A DNA stretch of 55,066 nt from Winogradskyella sp. (GTDB taxonomy: Bacteria; Bacteroidota; Bacteroidia; Flavobacteriales; Flavobacteriaceae), in the NCBI RefSeq assembly GCF_016744625.1, contig NZ_JADGDZ010000015.1:1-55066 (forward strand). The letters are read 5' to 3'. Position 1 is the first letter of the stretch. Every line of letters starts with the position of its first letter. This document shows positions 45,001 to 52,688 of this stretch, in pieces. A program made the translations under genes and the position numbers. Below the pieces are notes generated by a model. That model saw nothing but the letters and a program-made list of their open reading frames with translations, was not told where the DNA came from and searched no databases.

Positions 45001-45140
45001 TATTTGCCTTAATCGTAGGTGTATTAGTAGGTACATATTCATCGTTGTTTATTGCAACACCAATTATGTACGATACAGCTAAAAAAGGTGATGCAGCAGA
45101 ATCATTAAAGAAAAAAGTAAAAGAAGAAGAGGAAGCTTAA
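42099..45140 (+). CDS. secDF: Fused protein translocase subunit SecDF
   Basis: This 1013-residue membrane protein uses the proton motive force to pull exported proteins through SecYEG. The SecD half (1 to about 670) has one N-terminal helix, [14 protein letters not shown] (about 102-115), the P1 region with [32 protein letters not shown] (about 210-241), and a five-helix bundle with [24 protein letters not shown]. The SecF half (about 690-1000) has [18 protein letters not shown] and [16 protein letters not shown]. An Asp/Glu-rich insert (about 285-325) is in the SecD part. Fused SecDF is usual in Bacteroidota. It is followed by a strong terminator. Confidence 0.97.
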   Translation: [1013 protein letters not shown]

Positions 45141-45182
45141 GTCTCTTAATATAACTATTATTCTGAACTTACTTCAGAGTCT

Positions 45183-45216
45183 AAAATGCCTTTCTGAAAA
45201 GAAAGGCATTTTTTTG
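45183..45216 (+). terminator. Terminator of secDF
   Basis: AAAATGCCTTTC (45183-45194) pairs with GAAAGGCATTTT (45201-45212) around TGAAAA, followed by a T-run. A near-copy lies at 47415-47445. Confidence 0.92.
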
Positions 45217-45312
45217 TTTAACCGAAATGCATTGTCTTTTATCTATGTTTAAGAATGTAATTGTCAAAATAATCTTATCTTAGGGATGTAATTATTCAAA
45301 TGATTTTTTAAT

Positions 45313-47391
45313 ATGAAAAAAACACTACTCTTTTTATTTTTAATAATATCAATGTTTGGTTTTACCCAAGATATAATTATGCAAAATGGTACAGTGGTCT
45401 CATGCTCTGGACTGTTTTATGATTCTGGAGGTGAATTTTCTAATTATTCTGAGAACGAGAATTTTTTAATAACTATATGTCCTGATCAGCCTCAAGGAAG
45501 AGTTCAATTAGACTTTCTGGAGTTTTCTACTCAGATTAATGTAGATGTTATGACAATTTATGATGGAGATAACACATCGGCTTCGTCTCTTGGTACATTT
45601 TCTGGTTCAACATCTCCTGGTTTGATTTCTGCTATGTTCGATAATCCAACCGGTTGTTTAACAATAGAGTTTGTGTCTAATAATGCTGGGAACACTACAG
45701 GTTGGGCTGCATCAGTATTTTGTACAACACCATGTCAAGATATTACAGCGCAATTAGATTCAACTTTGCCTATGGCTAATAGCGAGGGTGTTATTGAAGT
45801 ATGTATTGGAGATAATATAAACCTAAATGGTGGTGGAATATTTAGTGTGGACGGAACTGGTGCTAACTATATATGGGATTTAGGTGATGGGAATTCGGCT
45901 TTTGGGCAAATCGTTGATATTTCTTTTGATACACTAGGCGTATATTTAGTGAACTTAGATATCTATGATACAAATACGGGTAATACGGTTCAGGGTTGTA
46001 CAAACTCAAATAGTATAAACCAGGTTATACGCGTTTCAGGAGTACCTAATTTTACAGGAACAGAAGCTGCTGACAATACATTATGTTTTGGAGAAACTAC
46101 TACTATAGAAGGTATAGTAAACCCATTGACATTAAAATACAATTGCCCACCACCAGAAAGTGATATTACACTTTTACCAGATGGGAATGGCGTAGCTTAC
46201 AGCACCAGTATCAATGTAACATGCTTTGACTCTGCTTTGACTTTAACTGATGTTAGTCAGATTGAAAGTATTTGCTTAAATATGGAGCATTCTTATTTAG
46301 GTGATTTAGATATTGATATTATTTCTCCAAATGGTCAAGTTGTAAGACTTCATGATCAAGGAGGTGGATCTGCTAATTTAGGAATACCATGGGCTACAGG
46401 TGCTGTAGATGGTAATAGTGCTAATACAACAGAAGGTAATGGTATAGACTATTGTTTTACGCCTAGTGGTGGATTTCCAACACTAGTAGATGGGATTCAG
46501 CAAGGAGGTTCTTTTCCGTTGGGCAATGGTCCAGATACATATATTGATAGTTTTGTACCAGAGGGAACTTACAGCCCAACTGATTCTCTGAATGGTCTTT
46601 TAGGTTCACCCTTAAATGGGGAATGGACGATTCAAATAGTAGATAATATAGGTCTTGATAATGGTGTCATTTTCTCTTGGGAACTCAATTTTGACCAAAG
46701 TATACCACAAGAAGACTACGATTTTGTGTCGTCAATAATATCGCAATCTTGGGATTCTAATCCGAGTATAACAGAAGTTAACGGTAATACAATTACAATT
46801 GCGCCAGGATCTGCTGGTGAATTCTGTTATACCTTTAGAACTGAAGATGTTTTTGGTTGCGAATATACTGAAGAAGTTTGTGTTAATGTAACTCCAGATG
46901 GTGTGCCTCCTACGACTTTTTATGAAGATCTTGATGGAGATGGCTATGGAGATCCTAATACTTCTATCACAGACTGTAGTGATACTCCTCCATTAGGTTA
47001 TGTAATTAATGGTTTGGATTGTAATGATACAAATGGTGATATTAATCCAGATGCAGCTGATTCAGAAGGTAATGGGATTGATGAAAACTGTGATGGAGCT
47101 GATGGAGACCTTCTTAGTATAGATGATGTTGTTATTAACGATATTAAAATATTAACAAATCCATTTAATGATAAAGTAGTTTTAAATGTGCCAATCAGTT
47201 TGATGGGAAGTCCATTACAGATCAATATTTACGATTTGAATGGTCGTATCGTTTATGAAAATGTGTATTCAAATAGTAATGATCAGATTACCATTAATAA
47301 TCTTGGTTCATTAGAAAAAGCGACTTACTTCTTAGAAGTATCTAATGAAAACATCGGCTTAAATGTTGTAAAGAAATTAATGAAATTATAG
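45313..47391 (+). CDS. T9SS-sorted surface protein with CUB, PKD, P-domain and MopE-like repeats
   Basis: This 692-residue protein has a signal peptide (1-18, FGFTQ). A CUB domain follows at about 20-135 (GLFYDSGGEFSNYSENENFLITICP, then NVDVMTIYDGD). Next are a PKD-type domain at about 170-245 (YIWDLGDGNSAFGQ) and a proprotein-convertase P-domain at about 300-470 (ICLNMEHSYLGDLDIDIISP). A MopE-like metal-binding segment stands at about 535-595 (YEDLDGDGYGDPN and DGLDCNDTNGDINP). The C-terminal type IX sorting domain (about 610-692, NPFNDKVVLNVPI, then NIYDLNGRIVYE) ends in KKLMKL. The protein is therefore predicted to be secreted by T9SS and tied to or released from the surface. It is a paralogue of the protein starting at 52689. 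No catalytic protease domain is present. Confidence 0.9.
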   Translation: MKKTLLFLFLIISMFGFTQDIIMQNGTVVSCSGLFYDSGGEFSNYSENENFLITICPDQPQGRVQLDFLEFSTQINVDVMTIYDGDNTSASSLGTFSGSTSPGLISAMFDNPTGCLTIEFVSNNAGNTTGWAASVFCTTPCQDITAQLDSTLPMANSEGVIEVCIGDNINLNGGGIFSVDGTGANYIWDLGDGNSAFGQIVDISFDTLGVYLVNLDIYDTNTGNTVQGCTNSNSINQVIRVSGVPNFTGTEAADNTLCFGETTTIEGIVNPLTLKYNCPPPESDITLLPDGNGVAYSTSINVTCFDSALTLTDVSQIESICLNMEHSYLGDLDIDIISPNGQVVRLHDQGGGSANLGIPWATGAVDGNSANTTEGNGIDYCFTPSGGFPTLVDGIQQGGSFPLGNGPDTYIDSFVPEGTYSPTDSLNGLLGSPLNGEWTIQIVDNIGLDNGVIFSWELNFDQSIPQEDYDFVSSIISQSWDSNPSITEVNGNTITIAPGSAGEFCYTFRTEDVFGCEYTEEVCVNVTPDGVPPTTFYEDLDGDGYGDPNTSITDCSDTPPLGYVINGLDCNDTNGDINPDAADSEGNGIDENCDGADGDLLSIDDVVINDIKILTNPFNDKVVLNVPISLMGSPLQINIYDLNGRIVYENVYSNSNDQITINNLGSLEKATYFLEVSNENIGLNVVKKLMKL

Positions 47392-47410
47392 GATTTAAAA
47401 AATCCTATAA
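47386..47410 (+). other. Hairpin overlapping the stop codon of the CUB/P-domain gene
   Basis: TTATAGGATT (47386-47395) and AATCCTATAA (47401-47410) form a perfect 10-bp stem with a 5-base loop. The stop codon at 47389-47391 lies inside the left arm. Confidence 0.5.
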
Positions 47411-47414
47411 TTCT

Positions 47415-47445
47415 AAAAATGCCTTTCTGAAAAGAAGGGCATCTT
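47415..47445 (+). terminator. Terminator of the CUB/P-domain gene (near-copy of the secDF terminator)
   Basis: ATGCCTTTC, TGAAAA, then GAAGGGCAT (47419-47442), followed by C and T residues. It shares AAAATGCCTTTCTGAAAAGA with the terminator at 45183; the right arm differs at two positions. Confidence 0.75.
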
Positions 47446-47458
47446 TTATAATATAGTT

Positions 47459-48126
47459 TTAAGTATCACAAGAAATGTCATCCCATTCTTGATCCATATA
47501 ATTTACTAACCAATTTAAAGCGTATTGTCTTTCGTAAACAATACTAGTGTTTAGTTGATTTAATTCTAACCCGTTTAGTCTTGCATCGACACATGCCCAA
47601 TTAAAACGATAATACAAATCATTGGCATCTAAAATCTCAGATTTTATTCTAGATTCTGAAATACTATTTATAAACACATTAGGATCTTTATCTTTTCCGA
47701 TTGGGTATTTTTCAAAAGGAATAGTATTTAAATCACAAAGTTCATTCGGAAAGCCAAGGTCATTAACAACATTTAGTGCCCACATTAATGTCCATATACA
47801 TTCGCATTTCCATGTTTCTTGGATCTTCTTTTCATCTGTTGGGTTCTTTAAAAAGATTTTTCATCTTCCGTTGTAGCTTCCCAAAGCTTGTGTTTTTTTA
47901 AATAGGAATTAGCTTCTTCTGAAGTTATATTATTAAAAGCCAACATATTTGTAATAGCTAATACTGAAACACGTTCGGCTATTTCTTTTGGATTTCTTAG
48001 TATTGTTTCTTCTTCGGGTTCAATATTTGGAAGGTTAAAATTTATTTTTATCCCTTCTTTTTTTAAGATGTTTTCTGTTCTTTCTTTTCGAGTTAACTCT
48101 TTTTTCTTCTTGAATAAATTAAACAT
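47459..48126 (-). pseudogene. DUF4272 protein split by a frameshift
   Basis: Two minus-strand reading frames, 48126-47848 and a second one to 47459, together encode one DUF4272 protein of about 220 residues. The first (92 residues, LRNPKEIAERVSVLAITNMLAF, then LWEATTEDEKSF) stops at a TAA directly after a run of five T (47850-47854). If one T is added, or the ribosome slips back one base, the frame continues LKNPTDEKKIQETWKCECIWTLMWALNVV without a stop. That is the DUF4272 core (EAL..LLWALG type). It is either a true inactivating deletion or a sequencing or assembly indel in the homopolymer. Function of the family is unknown. Confidence 0.8.
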
Positions 48127-48163
48127 AATGAAGAGTATTGTATTAGCTAATTTTTATAATTAT

Positions 48164-48670
48164 TTAAAGTCGTTCTAAAACCTTAAAATCAATCTTATCT
48201 CCAACTGCAAGTTGCCACACATCAGAAAGCCCACCATTAATTTCTAAAACATATTTAGAAGGAGCATCAGATGGAAGAGACGTTTCATCAAAAGGCTTAG
48301 CATTCTTTTGGAAGCTAATTATTGTTTTGCTTTCATCGATATAAATAATGTCTAAAGGAATCTTAGTATTCTTCATATAGAAATTTCGCATTTGCACATC
48401 AGGAAATATAAATAACATACCATGATTTGTTTCAAGCTTTGTTCTATACATTAAACCAGTTTGAGTTTCGTATTCGTTATCAGCGATTTCAATATCTATA
48501 GTCTTAACTAAAGAATCTGATTCTGCTTTTTTAAGTTTTAAAACACCTTCTTTTTTAAAATTGACAACAACTTTATCATCAGATATAGTTGTTTTTTCTT
48601 CTTTACAAGATGAAAACAATACAAACCCAATAAGGACAAGCAAAGATTTTAAAAATAGTCGAAACCGCAT
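48164..48670 (-). CDS. DUF192 lipoprotein
   Basis: This 168-residue protein has a lipoprotein signal (Cys22, VLFSSC). The DUF192 domain follows at about 55-165: DIEIADNEYETQTGLMYRTKLETNHGMLFIFPD, MRNFYMKNTKIPLDIIYID, then VLEINGGLSDVWQLAVGDKI. DUF192 proteins are common envelope proteins without a settled activity. Its start codon shares one base with the lgt stop codon, so the two genes are translationally coupled. Confidence 0.92.
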   Translation of the reverse strand: MRFRLFLKSLLVLIGFVLFSSCKEEKTTISDDKVVVNFKKEGVLKLKKAESDSLVKTIDIEIADNEYETQTGLMYRTKLETNHGMLFIFPDVQMRNFYMKNTKIPLDIIYIDESKTIISFQKNAKPFDETSLPSDAPSKYVLEINGGLSDVWQLAVGDKIDFKVLERL

Positions 48671-49500
48671 TAGCTAAGTTTTGTTTTAGGCTTATAAACA
48701 AACATAAAGTACAATCCAATTAATACAAATGGAATACTTAACAGTTGACCTGTTGAAAGGTTGTTTCCAAAATATTCCTCAATTCCTCCTTGGCTTACTT
48801 TGACATATTCAACAAAGAATCTAACGGTCCATAGTAAAACTAAGAACAAACCGAATAGAAAACCCTGTTGCTCCGATTTTTTTGTTTTCCAATAGAAATA
48901 TAATAGAATTAAAAATACAAAAACATAGCAAAATGCTTCATATAATTGTGCAGGATGCCTTGCTTGTGTTTCTCCTAATTGTTTAAAAACAACTCCAAAT
49001 GCCGAATCTGTTTCCTTTCCAATAATTTCAGAATTGATAAAGTTTCCAATTCTAACAAATACTGCACCAAGTGCAACAGGAATAACTACACGATCTAAAA
49101 TCCACAATACAGTTTTTTTTAAAACTTTCTTATTGTACAAATACATTGAAATAATCATGGCAATAGCTGCGCCATGACTGGCTAGGCCTTGAAAGCCAGT
49201 AAACTCAAATCCACCTTTAAATTTAAAAGGCAAAAAGATGCTAAAGAAGTCTTCTGTTATTAATTCAGACTGATAAAATATCACATGTCCTAATCTAGCA
49301 CCAAGCATAATGCCTAGAACAGAATAGATGAACAAAGAATCTAAGGCTTCATCAGACTGACCTTCTTTTTTATAGATGCGCTTGGTTATGTAGAAACCTA
49401 AAATGAAGGCGACAATCCACATCATGCTGTAAAAGTGAAGTTCAAAAAATCCTAAGTCAATTGATTTAATTGGATCCCAATTAATTTGTAATAGATGCAT
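48670..49500 (-). CDS. lgt: Phosphatidylglycerol-prolipoprotein diacylglyceryl transferase
   Basis: This 276-residue inner-membrane enzyme attaches diacylglycerol to the lipobox Cys of prolipoproteins, the first step in lipoprotein maturation. It has about seven hydrophobic helices. Signature parts are GARLGHVIFYQ (about 97-107), FQGLASHGAAIAM (about 128-140), VFVRIGNFINSEIIG (Lgt signature, about 167-181) and HPAQLYEAFCY (about 202-212). The family fits the many lipoproteins in the window. yidD stands 65 bases upstream, and DUF192 follows with a one-base overlap. Confidence 0.97.
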   Translation of the reverse strand: MHLLQINWDPIKSIDLGFFELHFYSMMWIVAFILGFYITKRIYKKEGQSDEALDSLFIYSVLGIMLGARLGHVIFYQSELITEDFFSIFLPFKFKGGFEFTGFQGLASHGAAIAMIISMYLYNKKVLKKTVLWILDRVVIPVALGAVFVRIGNFINSEIIGKETDSAFGVVFKQLGETQARHPAQLYEAFCYVFVFLILLYFYWKTKKSEQQGFLFGLFLVLLWTVRFFVEYVKVSQGGIEEYFGNNLSTGQLLSIPFVLIGLYFMFVYKPKTKLS

Positions 49501-49565
49501 AGATATTCTCTTTATGTGGTAAATATAGTATTTTGATAGATATTGAAAATGAGATTAACGAAATA

Positions 49566-49799
49566 TTAATCTTCTTTAGGAGGAACAGGATCAAAACCTT
49601 TGCCTCCCCATGGATGACAACTAAAAATCCGTTTTACAGCTAATCGTCCTCCTTTAAAAAAACCATGAACCTCTAATGCTTCTTTAGCATAGTGAGAACA
49701 CGTGGGTTGGTATCTGCAAGTCGCAGGAGTAATAGGAGATATTAAGGTTTGATAGACTTTAATTAGAAATAAAAATGGGTATGTCAAGAATTTCTTCAC
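49566..49799 (-). CDS. yidD: Membrane protein insertion efficiency factor YidD
   Basis: This 77-residue small membrane-associated protein is complete for the family. It has an amphipathic N-terminus ([19 protein letters not shown]), then the cysteine-rich hallmark [15 protein letters not shown] (about 28-42) and [16 protein letters not shown] (about 59-74). It assists membrane protein insertion together with YidC; yidC is not in the window. Its ATG follows the cysS stop by 2 bases, so it is cotranscribed with cysS. Confidence 0.95.
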   Translation of the reverse strand: MKKFLTYPFLFLIKVYQTLISPITPATCRYQPTCSHYAKEALEVHGFFKGGRLAVKRIFSCHPWGGKGFDPVPPKED

Positions 49800-49801
49800 G
49801 A

Positions 49802-51283
49802 TTAATTAGTCGTAAAAGTCGTGCCTTCCCTACTATCATTAAGTTGAATACCAGCTTCGGCCAATTCATCTCTAATTTTATCAGATAAAGCAAAGTCTTT
49901 ATTTACTCTTGCTTCTTTTCTAAGGTTGATTAATATTTCAACTGCGTCAGCTAGTTTATCACTACCAGAACTTTCTTTTGAAACATTAACTAGACCTAAA
50001 ATTTCGAATGCAAAAGATTCAATAGATGTTTTTAATAATTCTAAATCTTCTGATGTAATGCTAGCGCTTCCATCTTTTGTCTGATTGATGAATTTTACAG
50101 CATCAAAAAGATTAGCAATTAGAATAGGAGTGTTAAAATCATCATTCATAGCATCATAACATTTCTGTTTCCATTCAGAAACATTGAATGTTGATGTAGA
50201 GCTCGATTTTAAATTATCAATTAAACTAATGGCATCCATTAATCTATTGAAGCCTTTTTCAGCGGCTTGCAATCCATCATCAGTTAAGTCTAAAACACTT
50301 TTGTAAGATGCTTGCATCATAAAAAACCTAATAACACTCGGATTGTAAGCTTTAGATAAAACATCATTATCTCCAGATAGTAGTTCAGCCGGATTAATGT
50401 AATTCCCTGTAGATTTACTCATGCGAGCTCCATTGAGTTCTAGCATATTTGCGTGCATCCAATATTTTACAGGATCTTGTCCTTTTGCTGCTTGATTTTG
50501 TGCAATTTCACATTCGTGATGTGGGAATTTTAAATCCATTCCACCTCCATGAATATCAAAATATTCACCAAGATATTTGGTGCTCATAGCAGTACATTCT
50601 AAGTGCCAACCAGGAAAACCGTCACTCCAAGGAGATGGCCAACGCATAATATGTGTAGGTTCTGCCTTCTTCCAAAGTGCAAAATCTTGAGGATTCTTTT
50701 TGTCACTTTGTCCATCGAGTGCTCGTGTATTATGAATTAAGTCTTCTAATTTACGTTTGCTTAAAATACCGTATTCATTAGACTCATTGTATTTGTGTAC
50801 ATCAAAATATACAGAGCCGTTGACAACATAAGCAAACCCATTATCTATAATAGCTTCAATTAATTCTATTTGTTCTATAATATGACCAGTTGCAGTAGGC
50901 TCAATACTTGGTGGTAAAAAGTTAAAGGTATTTAAAACATTATGAAAATCTACAGTATAACGTTGAACAATTTCCATAGGTTCAATCGCTTCTAGTCTTG
51001 CTTTTTTAGTGATTTTGTCTTCACCGATATCTGCGTCATTTTCTAAATGACCTGCATCTGTAATATTACGCACGTAACGTACTTTATAACCTAAATGCTT
51101 AAAGTAGCGAAAAATCATATCGAACGACATAAAGGTTCTTACATTACCTAAATGTACATTACTGTAAACTGTTGGTCCACATACGTACATACCAATATAA
51201 CCTGCTGTAATAGGTTTAAAGACTTCCTTTTCACCAGAAAGCGTATTGTATATTTTTATTTGATGAGTATCGTATAATGGCAT
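49802..51283 (-). CDS. cysS: Cysteinyl-tRNA synthetase
   Basis: This 493-residue class I synthetase charges tRNA-Cys. It has the HIGH-equivalent [17 protein letters not shown] (about 38-54) with the zinc Cys in YVCGPTVY (about 34). [10 protein letters not shown] contains a zinc ligand Cys, and HHECEIAQ completes the site. The KMSKS motif is RMSKSTGNY (about 294-302). The N-terminal sequence [15 protein letters not shown] is the usual beginning of the family. A CAAATTTG box (51288-51295) ends 4 bases before the ATG, so the transcript may be leaderless. yidD follows directly. Confidence 0.97.
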   Translation of the reverse strand: MPLYDTHQIKIYNTLSGEKEVFKPITAGYIGMYVCGPTVYSNVHLGNVRTFMSFDMIFRYFKHLGYKVRYVRNITDAGHLENDADIGEDKITKKARLEAIEPMEIVQRYTVDFHNVLNTFNFLPPSIEPTATGHIIEQIELIEAIIDNGFAYVVNGSVYFDVHKYNESNEYGILSKRKLEDLIHNTRALDGQSDKKNPQDFALWKKAEPTHIMRWPSPWSDGFPGWHLECTAMSTKYLGEYFDIHGGGMDLKFPHHECEIAQNQAAKGQDPVKYWMHANMLELNGARMSKSTGNYINPAELLSGDNDVLSKAYNPSVIRFFMMQASYKSVLDLTDDGLQAAEKGFNRLMDAISLIDNLKSSSTSTFNVSEWKQKCYDAMNDDFNTPILIANLFDAVKFINQTKDGSASITSEDLELLKTSIESFAFEILGLVNVSKESSGSDKLADAVEILINLRKEARVNKDFALSDKIRDELAEAGIQLNDSREGTTFTTN

Positions 51284-51287
51284 GATG

Positions 51288-51295
51288 CAAATTTG
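51288..51295 (-). promoter_or_regulatory. Near-consensus -7 box directly before cysS (leaderless candidate)
   Basis: CAAATTTG on the minus strand differs from TAnnTTTG only in the first base. Four bases (CATC) separate it from the cysS ATG. Confidence 0.4.
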
Positions 51296-51341
51296 AAAAA
51301 TTGGATAAACAAAACTAAAGAACTAGCTTAGAGAAAGCAAG

Positions 51342-52019
51342 TTAAAACTGTGTATCTAATTGAATGTAGTCTAAAAATTCTCTACGTGTTTCGTTCTCTT
51401 TGAATTTTCCACCGAATTCAGAAGTTACAGTACTACTTTCAATGTCTCTAATACCTCTAGAATTTACACATAAATGCTTAGCGTCAATAACACAAGCAAC
51501 ATCTTCAGTGTTTAAAACATTTTGAAGCTCTTTTACAATTTGAATAGTTAATCGTTCTTGTACTTGAGGACGTTTTGAAAAATAATCTACAATGCGATTC
51601 ATTTTAGATAAGCCAACTACAGTACCGTTAGAGATATATGCCACATGTGCTCTTCCAACTATTGGCAATAAATGATGCTCACAAGTAGAATAAACTGTTA
51701 TGTTTTTTTCTACTAGCATTTCATTGTATTTATATTTATTGTCAAATGTAGAAGCGTTTGGTTTTTTATCAGGATCTAAGCCACCAAAAATTTCATTAAC
51801 AAACATTTTTGCCACTCGATTTGGTGTCCCTTTAAGACTATCGTCATTAAGATCTAGACCTAAAGTTTCCAAAATGTGTCTAACATCATTCTTTATGATA
51901 TCTATTTTTTCATTAGTAGATAGTTTAAAGGCATCTGTTCTCATAGGTGTTTCACTAGATGACCCAATATGATCATCACCTAAAGCATCAATATCGTTAA
52001 AATCACTATCGATTTTCAT
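51342..52019 (-). CDS. folE: GTP cyclohydrolase I
   Basis: This 225-residue enzyme makes dihydroneopterin triphosphate from GTP, the first step to folate (and the pterin for queuosine, whose queE is in the window). Zinc and active-site residues are seen in VYSTCEHHLLPIVG (about 104-117), SKMNRIVDYFSKRPQVQERL and DAKHLCVNSRGI (about 178-189). The likely start is ATG 52019 (MKIDSDFNDIDALGDDHIG); an ATG at 52040 adds 7 residues with no family support. A -7 box stands at 52058-52065. The upstream region is shared with the divergent 52216 gene. Confidence 0.96.
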   Translation of the reverse strand: MKIDSDFNDIDALGDDHIGSSSETPMRTDAFKLSTNEKIDIIKNDVRHILETLGLDLNDDSLKGTPNRVAKMFVNEIFGGLDPDKKPNASTFDNKYKYNEMLVEKNITVYSTCEHHLLPIVGRAHVAYISNGTVVGLSKMNRIVDYFSKRPQVQERLTIQIVKELQNVLNTEDVACVIDAKHLCVNSRGIRDIESSTVTSEFGGKFKENETRREFLDYIQLDTQF

Positions 52020-52057
52020 TGTAAAAAATGTATTTATCAATTTTTAAAAGCAAGTCG

Positions 52058-52065
52058 CAAAGGTA
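52058..52065 (-). promoter_or_regulatory. -7 box for folE
   Basis: On the minus strand TACCTTTG fits TAnnTTTG. It lies 38 bases upstream of the folE ATG at 52019. Confidence 0.5.
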
Positions 52066-52088
52066 AGCAATAAAAACAGCATCATGAG

Positions 52089-52121
52089 GGTAGGAGTTTT
52101 AATATTAAAGCTGTTATATAG
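52089..52121 (+). promoter_or_regulatory. Putative ECF-sigma promoter, copy C (secreted protein and adhesin genes)
   Basis: GGTAGGAG (52089-52096), a 13-base spacer with no resemblance to copies A and B (52097-52109), then GCTGTTATATAG (52110-52121), identical in all 12 bases to copy A. The start of the 153-residue protein is 94 bases downstream, about as far as copy A is from fecR. Confidence 0.6.
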
Positions 52122-52215
52122 TTAAAACCGTTAAAATGCCAATAACATTGACGAACTAACGTCCGTTTTCCTAAAATTTTCTTAATTTTCGAAACTTTAA
52201 AAACCTGATTAAGCT

Positions 52216-52677
52216 ATGAAAAAATTGTACACTATTCTTATTGTAATATTAATGCCTTTTTGTGTGTTTGGTCAACAAACCAAGCAAAAGCATCCGGTTC
52301 CTTTAGCAAAATACAACGACAATGTAAAAATGCCTTTAACGATAAATGAGCGTGCTCAAATTATAGAAGTGTATGGCGAATATGCCGATGAACATGTTTT
52401 TAACATTCCGCACAGATTAAAAGCCATAAAACATATTCTTAGAAATAGGGTTGTGATTAAATTGGTCACTGACGAGAATAATAAAAAGCCGTGTACAAAA
52501 TTGTCTGAGGTTTCACTTTTTAATGGTTTTGTGCCAGATGTAAAAAGAGATCAATCCTTTAATTCTAATGATTTTAATCCGTTAAAATATAATTTTGAAT
52601 TTTATTCGAGAGCTGCAGCAATGTATCAAGTCGACAATACCAATTATTATATCATCATTAAGTCCCAATATCAATAA
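52216..52677 (+). CDS. Small secreted protein of unknown function
   Basis: This 153-residue protein has a signal peptide (1-20, FCVFGQ). I do not recognise a named family. A conserved-looking core reads MPLTINERAQIIEVYGEYADEHVFNIPHRLKAIKHILRNRVVIK (about 38-81), likely helical with one strand. The C-terminal half is rich in Asn, Tyr and aromatic residues. It is preceded by promoter copy C and followed after 11 bases by the giant adhesin gene, so the two form an operon. A role as chaperone or partner of the adhesin is plausible from context only. Confidence 0.75.
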   Translation: MKKLYTILIVILMPFCVFGQQTKQKHPVPLAKYNDNVKMPLTINERAQIIEVYGEYADEHVFNIPHRLKAIKHILRNRVVIKLVTDENNKKPCTKLSEVSLFNGFVPDVKRDQSFNSNDFNPLKYNFEFYSRAAAMYQVDNTNYYIIIKSQYQ

Positions 52678-52688
52678 AACTATATAAC

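Noticed and set aside
47840-47860. Programmed -1 frameshift in DUF4272 as the main explanation
   Set aside because: Only a single TTT-to-TTT slip is possible; the preceding TCT codon cannot re-pair, so the classic X XXY YYZ heptamer is missing. A deletion or assembly indel is simpler.
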